Virus record (IMG/VR): IMGVR_UViG_3300010354_000089
Coordinates: 1-63,004 of that record
Reading direction: 5' to 3' (one strand)
Length of the DNA stretch: 63,004 nucleotides
Source of the DNA: a virus
Made by a program: the position numbers and the translations under genes. The stretch's first letter is position 1. Each line of letters starts with the position of its first letter. Below, piece by piece: positions 56,281-63,004 of the stretch. The notes under the pieces are model-generated. The model was given only the letters and a program-made list of their open reading frames with translations, did not search any database and had not been told where the DNA came from.

Positions 56281-58020
56281 TTATATTGTTGAAAACACAA
56301 CCCAGTCATTATTATAGTATTCAGGAGCCGATTCTGTAATCGTAAGTGACGTATCTTCTGATCTAACCCCTGGCCTTTCAATATAAAGATTAAAATGGCC
56401 TAAAGCTTTAGACACGGTCAGTTCTGTTTGATATACTGCTATACAGTTATAAAGATTTGACGGTCCAGAGCTATTAAAAGAAATATCCCCAGAAACGGGA
56501 TTTGAAAATACTAATACAATATGACTCATATTGTCAACATTTAATAGATTAGATATATTTGTTTGTGCTGTTTTATCTACTCCATTTATGTATATTTTTG
56601 ATATATTAGTTTTAGATATTGCCCCAGAACCGTTCCAAGATAGGTTAGAAGCCGCATATGACCCGTTTGCGACAGTTGATATTAATGTTGTAGCAGATAG
56701 TGCAGAAGGTGTTAAAAACATCTCTATTGACCTTACAGCCTCATCTACGGGTATTTTAAAACCTCCCGTGGAAGAAGTTTTTAAGCCATTAGTTAAATGT
56801 CTTGAAAGTACTGGGAAATTAAAAGACCCTAAATCATATTCTTTATCTGAAGTTATTTTAAATCCATAGTTATCAGCGTAAACATCTTTACTAGCGTAAA
56901 ATCTAATTCTAAATAAAGATAACTTTGGTAGATATTTAGATGCGTCAGATGTTGACATTGTAATTTTAATATAAAGTGGTCCTGGGGTTATTGCTGATTC
57001 TTTGGTATATCCTGGAACAGCTGCTCCGTTCACACATGGACTATAGGTAATTCCATCTGAGCTTACCTCTACAGATATACCATTGTTGCCACGCCATTCT
57101 ATTTTAGACGAAGATATTGGTAGCTGTAGGGGAACCATTAATATATCATTAATGATAAATTCTTTTGTTTGAGCGTCGTCTGTTCTATAAAATGAAATAT
57201 AGTTTTGCTCATTATTATAATATACATCTTCTGTAATTAATTTTCTAAATTTATTTTCAGTATATTCATATTTAAAAAGGACATCCATATTTTCATCATT
57301 TAATGTAAATAGCTTACCCCCATCTGGCTTTACTACGTGAAGAGGATTTATGCTTGAAGATCCGTTTTTAAAATGATCAAGGCATTGAATTAGATTTAAT
57401 CCATACCTATAAATAGCTGGTGCGTCTGCTATAAAGTAGTCTGTAGAAATTGTTGTGGGGCCTAATGATGGAGAGAACGAGCTATTAGTAAATTTAAAAT
57501 CCTCTAATGTTTTTGAAGCAACTGGGTACCCGTCAACATATAAAGTCATTGAAGAGGTAGAGTATACTCCAATTAAATGAACTGCTTTGTCTAAATAATT
57601 TAGTGTATAGTATAACTCTTCATTTTGAAGTTTAAATACAATTGATCCTTTTTCATAGTAAAGACCTATTCCATTTGAATTATCTGCAAAAATAATTGTT
57701 CTTGAGGATGAGGATATCTTAGGATACACCCAGACTTCAATAGAAAAATCATTGTCTGAAGATCCTGATTTTGCCATACCTCCGCCTACCGATACTCCAT
57801 AATAATTTTTATTTACATTAAAATTAACATAAGAAGTATTTGTAATCTTTGTTCCTACAGATCCACCAGAAACTAAAGGCAGTATATCTTGAGATATTGC
57901 TCCTACGTAAGTCCCATTATTTTGGCATCCAGAGTAATCGACAGCAGTGGTTCCAGAGGTTTCATCTAGATGCCAGAAACCTACTGGATTGTCTTTAATT
58001 ACTTTTAGCTGATAGGACAT
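56281..58020 (-). CDS. LamG/concanavalin-like virion protein
   Basis: A 579-residue protein. It opens VIKDNPVGFWHLDETSGTTA, a LamG-type concanavalin A-like domain with SYVNFNVNKNYYGVSVGGG, FSIEVWVYPKISSSSRTIIF and FKLQNEELYYTLNYLDKAVH strands and a YVDGYPVASKTLE loop. A second beta-rich half includes another glycan-binding-like SSTGGFKIPVDEAVRSIEMF. Such proteins decorate capsids or tails. It lies between the dioxygenase array and the portal, outside the tail operon, so a head-decoration or neck-fibre role is possible. A TATAAT box ends seven bases before the ATG. Confidence 0.65.
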   Translation of the reverse strand: MSYQLKVIKDNPVGFWHLDETSGTTAVDYSGCQNNGTYVGAISQDILPLVSGGSVGTKITNTSYVNFNVNKNYYGVSVGGGMAKSGSSDNDFSIEVWVYPKISSSSRTIIFADNSNGIGLYYEKGSIVFKLQNEELYYTLNYLDKAVHLIGVYSTSSMTLYVDGYPVASKTLEDFKFTNSSFSPSLGPTTISTDYFIADAPAIYRYGLNLIQCLDHFKNGSSSINPLHVVKPDGGKLFTLNDENMDVLFKYEYTENKFRKLITEDVYYNNEQNYISFYRTDDAQTKEFIINDILMVPLQLPISSSKIEWRGNNGISVEVSSDGITYSPCVNGAAVPGYTKESAITPGPLYIKITMSTSDASKYLPKLSLFRIRFYASKDVYADNYGFKITSDKEYDLGSFNFPVLSRHLTNGLKTSSTGGFKIPVDEAVRSIEMFLTPSALSATTLISTVANGSYAASNLSWNGSGAISKTNISKIYINGVDKTAQTNISNLLNVDNMSHIVLVFSNPVSGDISFNSSGPSNLYNCIAVYQTELTVSKALGHFNLYIERPGVRSEDTSLTITESAPEYYNNDWVVFSTI

Positions 58021-58027
58021 ATTTAAT

Positions 58028-58036
58028 ATTATATAC
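58028..58036 (-). promoter_or_regulatory. Leaderless-type promoter of the LamG gene
   Basis: TGGTATATAAT on the minus strand gives either TATAAT at 58033-58028, seven bases before the ATG at 58020, or TATATA with the TGG extension. The -35 is poor. Confidence 0.4.
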
Positions 58037-58042
58037 CATTAT

Positions 58043-58639
58043 TTATCTTGTAAAGAAAAACAACGGAATCATATACTTGGTTCCAGAAGTAGTAGGTTTT
58101 GGATCATGTAAACATCCAACTGATGGGAAAACTACTGCGCTGCCTGCCTCTGGCTTGATTGATATGCCATGGTCTGGGAACTCAATTTCTCCTCCTTCAT
58201 ATTCGTCATTTAAATAGATTACCATTGAAACAGAAGACTTGTCATCTGCGCCGTACCCAGAATCAACATGAGGGCCCATATATACGCCAACATCGTATTT
58301 ATTTATTCCAAAATAAACTGGTAGATATCCTAGATCCATATCGTGATCTTTTGCATATTCTTCTGCCATAGTCAAAGCAAGATATGACACCATTGAGCAA
58401 ACTTTTGAGTTATGTCTGTCTACGTCATTGTTGTTTGCAAATAGATTTAGATATGCTCTCTTAACTTTTCCATAAATTACATCTGGACTTGAATGAGGTG
58501 TCCAAGTTTCCCATTTAGATATTTGAGACCCAAAAGACTGATTAGAGTCCATGTCTTCAATTTCTTTTATTAATTCATTAACATTAGGAATAATGTTAGT
58601 GTAGTAATATATGTCTGGGTGTAGGACTTGTTTATTCAT
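58043..58639 (-). CDS. 2-oxoglutarate/Fe(II) dioxygenase, array member 5
   Basis: A 198-residue prolyl 4-hydroxylase-like enzyme. Metal triad: H124 and D126 in MGPHVDSGYGADD and H178 in VGCLHDP; K188 in SGTKY probably binds 2-oxoglutarate. The core strand is IYLNDEYEGGEIEFPDH. The N-terminal part is helical (NVNELIKEIEDMDSNQ) with a YYYTNIIP start, as in other array members. Short for the family (about 200-300), so it is the core domain only. It hydroxylates an unknown protein, nucleic acid or glycan. Stop and next start overlap by eight bases. Confidence 0.88.
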   Translation of the reverse strand: MNKQVLHPDIYYYTNIIPNVNELIKEIEDMDSNQSFGSQISKWETWTPHSSPDVIYGKVKRAYLNLFANNNDVDRHNSKVCSMVSYLALTMAEEYAKDHDMDLGYLPVYFGINKYDVGVYMGPHVDSGYGADDKSSVSMVIYLNDEYEGGEIEFPDHGISIKPEAGSAVVFPSVGCLHDPKPTTSGTKYMIPLFFFTR

Positions 58640-59345
58640 ACTTACCCTTATATTGTGGAATCAAACCTTTCTTAGTGTTTTCTTCCCACTCTTTATAGGT
58701 TTCTTCTTGCTCTGCTCTAGTCTGCTTTAATTCGGCTTCCCATTCTGCAATTTGTTCTGGTGTGTATACAGCGTCTGCGTTATCCCAAAAAGAACCTACA
58801 GTATATCTTTCGCCATTTTTAACTGTTGTTACCTCATGCTCATTTCCATGACCACCCTTAAAAAATGCTAGTCTTCCTGGCTTTGCTTTTATTGTAATCT
58901 CATGATGTTTAAAGTTTAAAAATCCACCATCAAAATTATCATTTAAATACAAAAATCCAGCATACTTACTTTTATAAAAAGCGGAAGGGCTACCGTCTTC
59001 ATGAGTATTATCTGAGTGGAATCCAGCAAATGCTCCTTCTACCCACTTTTGAGCGTGATAACTTACCTCGGACAACTCCCTACCAAAACACTCTTCTCCA
59101 GCCTTTTTAATTTTTTCTTTTAATTGTGAAAAGTAATCTCTTGGTAATCCAAATAAAAGAAGGTTGTCATCGTATGGCCAATATCCCATAGCAAATGATC
59201 CATAAAATGAAATTTGATTCCAGTCTAGGTAGCCAGCTTCAACTATCTTATCAAGATAAGCTATGATAGCCTTGCACTCTTGATCAGTAATTAGATTGTC
59301 TACTACAAATACATCATCTTTTAAAGATACAATTTCCATTAGCAT
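58632..59345 (-). CDS. 2-oxoglutarate/Fe(II) dioxygenase, array member 4
   Basis: A 237-residue enzyme. Metal triad: H110 and D112 in GFHSDNTHEDG and H170 in GNEHEVTTV; R180 in NGERYTVGSF for 2-oxoglutarate. The core strand reads LYLNDNFDGGFLNFKHHE, in which Glu of the ND-x-Y-x-GGE motif is replaced by Phe, the most divergent member. A C-terminal Glu/Lys-rich coiled helix (EQIAEWEAELKQTRAEQEET) is unique to it. Two nearby ATGs (59345, 59339) are possible starts; the second gives a TAATG overlap. Confidence 0.87.
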   Translation of the reverse strand: MLMEIVSLKDDVFVVDNLITDQECKAIIAYLDKIVEAGYLDWNQISFYGSFAMGYWPYDDNLLLFGLPRDYFSQLKEKIKKAGEECFGRELSEVSYHAQKWVEGAFAGFHSDNTHEDGSPSAFYKSKYAGFLYLNDNFDGGFLNFKHHEITIKAKPGRLAFFKGGHGNEHEVTTVKNGERYTVGSFWDNADAVYTPEQIAEWEAELKQTRAEQEETYKEWEENTKKGLIPQYKGKYE

Positions 59346-60181
59346 TCAGTCTTTTCTTTTTCAGCAAGATAGTCCATATGAATATCAATCTCTTCTTTAG
59401 TTGGCTCTACCTTTACTCCATTTCTAAATACAAGGTTTCCACCATAAATATCTGCGTCTACTCTTTTCTTTTCCATCTCTAACCACTTTATGGCTCCATA
59501 CTCTATTTGATTAGCAAGCCATTCTGGTGAACCTGGATATGGATAGATCATAAAGTTTCTGATTAGGTACTTGTTGCCTTTAGTTGCTGTTCTCACTCCA
59601 TGATAATATGGTTCTCCAGAAGGGAATACCATAATATCTCCAGCTTCTGGCTTATAGGCTGGAACAAATTCTCCATCTACATAGAACTCAATTTCTCCAC
59701 CTTCGTAATCATCGTTTATGTAAACTGTGCATGTTAAGAAAAACTGTCTACCAGGCATGTCTTTTTCGCTTTGCTTAAAGTCTGTATGATATTGCATAGT
59801 TAGATTATTTTTTAAGGTATCTACGTTTGTATCATATTTACAAAATGAAGAAGATCCAAGCTCGCACTTTTCTGGCAACTCTACATTATATTTTGCAATA
59901 TAGTCTTTTATTGCAACATTATATGCATCATAAACAGTTTCTGCTGCCCAGTATTCCTTATCAAATGTTTCATTTTTACCCAGTTGATCTTGAACTGCAC
60001 CTTTAAATTTTGTACTAGCGTATGTACCAAAAGCACTCCATCTAGTCCATTCATTAAAATAATGCTCTCCAGTACCATTTTCAGTTGATTTAATAACTTC
60101 AAAAATTTCTTTGTGGTCTGGCAGCAATCCCTTATATACCTCTATTCTAGGGTATAAAGTTTTTGTTGTGTAGTCTGGCAT
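59339..60181 (-). CDS. 2-oxoglutarate/Fe(II) dioxygenase, array member 3
   Basis: A 280-residue enzyme from ATG 60181, chosen for GGAAGGA upstream and the TAATG overlap; a longer reading of 13 residues is rejected. Metal triad: H132 and D134 in MQYHTDFKQSEKD and H194 in PYYHGVRTAT, with K204 or R208 for 2-oxoglutarate. The core strand is VYINDDYEGGEIEFYVDG. The start (TLYPRIEVYKGLLPDHK) shares the YP-x-I-x-VY-(R/K)-x pattern with the enzyme at 62281-63004, so the two are close paralogues. Confidence 0.9.
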   Translation of the reverse strand: MPDYTTKTLYPRIEVYKGLLPDHKEIFEVIKSTENGTGEHYFNEWTRWSAFGTYASTKFKGAVQDQLGKNETFDKEYWAAETVYDAYNVAIKDYIAKYNVELPEKCELGSSSFCKYDTNVDTLKNNLTMQYHTDFKQSEKDMPGRQFFLTCTVYINDDYEGGEIEFYVDGEFVPAYKPEAGDIMVFPSGEPYYHGVRTATKGNKYLIRNFMIYPYPGSPEWLANQIEYGAIKWLEMEKKRVDADIYGGNLVFRNGVKVEPTKEEIDIHMDYLAEKEKTEC

Positions 60182-60849
60182 TATTTGTTCCTTCCTAATT
60201 TTGTAATCGTCCAAAACCAAGGGGATGTATATCTTACTCCACTTGTAATTACATCTACTCCATGAATATAATTTAAGTCTCCTGGGAAAAAGTAAGCAGC
60301 TTTTTTCTTAGGTCTAATTGCAACATCTTGTTTTGGAAAATGTAGTCTGCCACCTTCGTAATCATCATTTAAATAAAATATTGTTCCAAGGTCATACCAT
60401 GGGAAGTTTCCAGGCTTTCCAGCATCAGGACCTTCATGCAACTCTTTATCTGCATGTGGCCACTGCATAGATCCTACTGGCCATCTTACTAAACATGGCC
60501 CTGTTGGCAAAACTTCTACATCAAAATGATCCTCAATAATTGGTCTAAGTCTTTCAATAATTTCTTCTAGCATAGTTACAACTTTTGGATCACCTTTTTC
60601 TAAAGATGCTTTTGTAGCTACACGATCTTTCCAAACGTTATGCTGATAGATAATAGTACCGTTTTCATTATAAACATCTTCTCCGCCATCCCAAATAGTA
60701 TTATTCTTTGTATAGTTTAATAAATACTCACACTCTTCATCTGTTAAAAAATTCTCTACTTCAACAATATGTTCTTTACCTGAACCAAAATACCCAGATG
60801 GAGTTATTGATGTTCTATGATCTCTTACGTCTGATATACTCTTATGCAT
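60181..60849 (-). CDS. 2-oxoglutarate/Fe(II) dioxygenase, array member 2
   Basis: A 222-residue enzyme. Metal triad: H132 and D134 in MQWPHADKELHEG and H196 in NYIHGVDVITSG, with R206 for 2-oxoglutarate. The core strand is FYLNDDYEGGRLHFPKQD. The N-terminal lid has the family's VENFLTDEECEYLLNYTK pattern (entry helix), closer to classical P4H/EGL-9-type enzymes than the others. It is preceded by a spacer of eight bases after the DUF6065-like gene and followed by a TAATG overlap. Confidence 0.88.
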   Translation of the reverse strand: MHKSISDVRDHRTSITPSGYFGSGKEHIVEVENFLTDEECEYLLNYTKNNTIWDGGEDVYNENGTIIYQHNVWKDRVATKASLEKGDPKVVTMLEEIIERLRPIIEDHFDVEVLPTGPCLVRWPVGSMQWPHADKELHEGPDAGKPGNFPWYDLGTIFYLNDDYEGGRLHFPKQDVAIRPKKKAAYFFPGDLNYIHGVDVITSGVRYTSPWFWTITKLGRNK

Positions 60850-60857
60850 TTTTTCTC

Positions 60858-61571
60858 CTATTCATATTTTTTTGGAACCCAAGTTTCTCTTTTATAGACT
60901 CCACCTTCTATTGTTCTATAAATTGCTGTGTGCGCCTCATGCCTTTTTATCATTTCTTCTTCAGTAAAAAGGTTAAATTCAGATGTCCAAGTTTCTCTCT
61001 TATATGGGATAACCTGAACATACGGGGTTCCCTTTTTAATAATCCCAGTAAAACCCTCACGAATGAAAAACGGTATAAGACCTGGTGCCCCATACTTATC
61101 ACTATCAATTATACCTGCTGTTGTTAAAAAAGGTAACTCAAAGTGATTTATAGGCTGAACCACAAGTGCGCTATATCCTTCTGGCAAAGTAAATCCCCAA
61201 TTTGGATACCAATGATAACCAAATTTATAATACCCCTCTGGGTAATGGAACTCACCCATATGAGGCCTTATCTCACAAAATCCTTCAAACCCTAATTCAG
61301 GTTGAGCATAAACAACACCTTCATATTCAAACACGCTAATATCACAAGGAGTTGTAAACATATAGCCAGAAGTAAATATATCATGTAAAGCTGGGCAAGA
61401 TTTAAATCCTGGACCTTTTTCGTTTTCTGGTGGCATCTTAATTGGTATACCATTTTCATCAGTCCAATATTTACTTGCATTCTTAAACCATTCTGGAGTT
61501 GTTTTTTTAGCAGGCTTAGGGACTGTGTCTTCTGTGTTATATGATCTATTAGAATTAAAAGTTATTTTCAT
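60858..61571 (-). CDS. DUF6065-like jelly-roll protein, copy 2
   Basis: A 237-residue aromatic-rich protein. FTTPCDISVFEYEGVVYAQP, then YHWYPNWGFTLPEGYSALVV and GTPYVQVIPYKRETW have the order of the DUF6065 family (strand, W-G-x-x-x-P, then strand with Q-x-x-P). A central P-rich start (MPPENEKGPGFKSCPALHD) is unique. The paralogue next upstream has the same length and overlaps by one base. A double-stranded beta-helix fold is suggested, so it may be a partner or substrate-presenting protein of the dioxygenases. Not known experimentally. Confidence 0.6.
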   Translation of the reverse strand: MKITFNSNRSYNTEDTVPKPAKKTTPEWFKNASKYWTDENGIPIKMPPENEKGPGFKSCPALHDIFTSGYMFTTPCDISVFEYEGVVYAQPELGFEGFCEIRPHMGEFHYPEGYYKFGYHWYPNWGFTLPEGYSALVVQPINHFELPFLTTAGIIDSDKYGAPGLIPFFIREGFTGIIKKGTPYVQVIPYKRETWTSEFNLFTEEEMIKRHEAHTAIYRTIEGGVYKRETWVPKKYE

Positions 61572-62284
61572 TAAAATTTCTTTTCTACATTTAGTCTAAT
61601 TGCCTTTACTTCGTGCTCTCCAAGCTTATTACCCATATAGTCAACAGCATCCCTATAGTAATCTGTCCATTCTCCAGCAGCATTAGCCTTTGCTGCTGCC
61701 TCCATAGCTCCCTCCATTGTAAGAGGAATTTCTCTTTCAATTGTAGGAGCCATATGACCTGGATACATATTTGCTGTTGAGTTATTTAACTCTGTCAAAG
61801 ATATTGGCATTACTGCAATAAATGGTTCATTAGCTTTAATTGTTATTGGAGAAAATGGCTTTGTAATTTTCCATGCAACAGTTAGTGGACCTTCAAAAAA
61901 AGATGAACTTAATAATGTTGTTACTGCTTGAGCACCGTCAACAAATTGATTTGGCACAGGAAATGAAAGCAATGTATAGTTTGGATCAGTCCTAAATATT
62001 AAATCAGTTTCAAAATTAATTACTGCATGCCCTCTGCTTGTTTTACAATATTTTTCTCCTGCCAAAACTTTAACATTATCTGGATAAGTTGTTATCTGAC
62101 CATCCCACATAAACGTAATATCTTCTGGAAAAGAAAGGCCCCATCCCAATTGATTGCTTAATGTAAGAGGAAAACATCTATATGCATGCTTTTCTGCAGT
62201 AGCGTCCATCCAATCACGTTTTGCAGAAAGAGGAGCTATGTTCGCTGAGTTATCAGAAACCTTATAGACATTTAAATTTATCAT
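61571..62284 (-). CDS. DUF6065-like jelly-roll protein, copy 1
   Basis: A 237-residue protein closer to the family consensus: HAYRCFPLTLSNQLGWGLSF is the family's FPLxxSNxxGWxL motif, with HAVINFETDLIFRTDPNYTL and WKITKPFSPITIKANEPFIA as further landmarks. The ending (GHMAPTIEREIPLTMEGAME) is helical. The family is reported mainly in phages and bacteria beside oxygenase and sugar genes. It overlaps the dioxygenase gene above it by four bases (ATGA), so it is translated with that enzyme. Confidence 0.65.
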   Translation of the reverse strand: MINLNVYKVSDNSANIAPLSAKRDWMDATAEKHAYRCFPLTLSNQLGWGLSFPEDITFMWDGQITTYPDNVKVLAGEKYCKTSRGHAVINFETDLIFRTDPNYTLLSFPVPNQFVDGAQAVTTLLSSSFFEGPLTVAWKITKPFSPITIKANEPFIAVMPISLTELNNSTANMYPGHMAPTIEREIPLTMEGAMEAAAKANAAGEWTDYYRDAVDYMGNKLGEHEVKAIRLNVEKKF

Positions 62285-63004
62285 GAAGATCTCTGTTCTG
62301 CTGGTACAAACTTCTTTCCTTCTGTTATATGGTTGTACTCATAGCTTGCCTCTATTTCTCTATACAAAGGTGTATGAGGTGCTTCTTGATAATCCAACAT
62401 TGTAACTACAGAATACTTTACCCCAGATTTTACTGGCATGGCTGCATGTGAATAGATAAATGATGATGGGAATAAATACAGGTCTCCAGCTTTTGGCTTT
62501 ACATTAACTCCTAATTTATCAAAAAATAGTTCTCCGCCCTCATAGTCATCATTAATATATCCTACTGAAGATAGCACACACACATAGGAATAACCATGGT
62601 CTGAGTGTACCTGAAAATGTTGATCTTTTGCATATTTAATAAAATTAAAAGACTCCCAGTAATTTAATGGTGGGATCTGAAACATTTTCATGTAATCTTC
62701 TACTGCTGCTAGCTGCAAACCTTTTGCTTCTCTCCAAATTTGTCTTAATTCTATTTCGTCTTCAGTAAAATCTTCTGGATCTACATGTATGCCATTTCCT
62801 AACATTAAAGATCCGCCATTATTTTCTTTAATTTTAAAATCCCAAGCATCCCTATAATCTTTATTTAAGTTATCATATCCGACCTGAGCTAGGTTCCAAT
62901 GCTTCTTTCCTTCTGTTTTTGAAAGAACAGCCTCTAGCCTTTCAGCAAATCTATATTCTTTTGGGAAAACATTGCGATAAACAATAATTCCAGGATATAT
63001 GGTT
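62281..63004 (-). CDS. 2-oxoglutarate/Fe(II) dioxygenase, array member 1, 5' end outside window
   Basis: The frame is open from the window edge (63004) to the stop at 62281. The ATG at 62805 is internal: upstream codons encode TIYPGIIVYRNVFPKEYRFA and a helical region, matching the YP-x-I-x-VY start of the member at 59339-60181. Metal ligands: His and Asp in FQVHSDHGYSYV and His in YSHAAMPVKSG, with K/R in GVKYSV. The core strand is YINDDYEGGELFFDKLG. At least 240 residues are present, so little is missing. A member upstream of the window is possible. Confidence 0.88.
   Translation of the reverse strand, partial: TIYPGIIVYRNVFPKEYRFAERLEAVLSKTEGKKHWNLAQVGYDNLNKDYRDAWDFKIKENNGGSLMLGNGIHVDPEDFTEDEIELRQIWREAKGLQLAAVEDYMKMFQIPPLNYWESFNFIKYAKDQHFQVHSDHGYSYVCVLSSVGYINDDYEGGELFFDKLGVNVKPKAGDLYLFPSSFIYSHAAMPVKSGVKYSVVTMLDYQEAPHTPLYREIEASYEYNHITEGKKFVPAEQRSS

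Noticed and set aside
59339-60220. Longer start of dioxygenase array member 3 at 60220
   Set aside because: The 13 extra residues overlap the previous gene and lack a ribosome-binding site, while ATG 60181 has GGAAGGA and a TAATG junction.
62281-62805. Short 174-residue version of the right-edge dioxygenase
   Set aside because: The frame is open to the window edge and upstream codons match the N-terminal pattern of a paralogue, so the gene is cut by the window.
1-63004. Terminal repeats, insertion sequences, integrase or attachment site
   Set aside because: None seen. The window ends within genes at both sides, so genome ends and lysogeny genes cannot be judged.

Overview
The window is part of the genome of a tailed double-stranded DNA phage (Caudoviricetes). 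The HK97-type capsid, tail-terminator, chaperone and tape-measure order points to a long flexible (siphovirus-type) tail. Every gene I can support lies on the minus strand, so the map is best read from 63004 down to 1. Base composition is strongly AT-rich by eye. The host is not proven. Several start codons sit only 6-7 bases after a good -10 box, which implies leaderless mRNAs; together with the actinophage-like gene order this favours an actinobacterial host, possibly a low-GC aquatic one. That is inference.

Layout in the direction of transcription. (1) 63004-58043: four 2-oxoglutarate/Fe(II) dioxygenases in a row with a fifth (cut by the window edge) upstream, and two related DUF6065-like jelly-roll proteins between them. 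(2) 58020-27642: virion genes. In order these are a LamG-type protein, a small conserved protein, portal, prohead protease with a nested scaffold start, major capsid, SAP-like protein, head-tail connectors, tail terminator, major tail tube, tail chaperones with a -1 frameshift site, tape measure, minor tail and fibre proteins with fibronectin-type and concanavalin-like domains, and small coiled-coil proteins. (3) 27559-14401: replication, recombination and nucleotide metabolism. The set is metallophosphoesterase, zinc and helix-turn-helix proteins, DnaB-like helicase, DnaG-like primase, gp32-like ssDNA-binding protein, DnaE-type polymerase, MazG, RecA, a sixth dioxygenase, a PD-(D/E)XK protein, XapX, a Cas4-like nuclease and a RuvC-like nuclease (13848). 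(4) 13851-10126: small HTH protein, sugar-phosphate nucleotidyltransferase, DUF1599-like protein, and the small and large terminase genes. (5) 10145-5443: a surface-glycan cassette of two SGNH-like proteins, an O-carbamoyltransferase and a GT61-type glycosyltransferase, with two tiny lysine-rich genes. (6) 5410-3566: four tRNA genes around an unidentified structured RNA, basic histone-like peptides, Hsp20, and a GC-rich structured leader. (7) 3534-1: a luciferase-like monooxygenase, an FmdB-type zinc ribbon, a secreted PA14 protein, and small membrane proteins or lipoproteins.

Genes are tightly packed and often overlap as ATGA, TAATG or an 8-base overlap, so translational coupling is the rule. 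Internal promoters with an extended -10 (TGnTATAAT) and a few hairpin terminators divide the strand into transcription units. Five genes absent from long-ORF lists are described: 48, 36, 33 and 27 codon genes and the partial gene at the left edge. The points most worth a second look are the promoter plus about 82-nt GC-rich leader before the luciferase-like gene, the unidentified RNA inside the tRNA cluster, the dioxygenase array, the nested scaffold start, the twin micropeptides and the leaderless promoter set. The only stretch over 300 bases without a protein gene is 4618-5116, which holds the tRNAs and the unidentified RNA.
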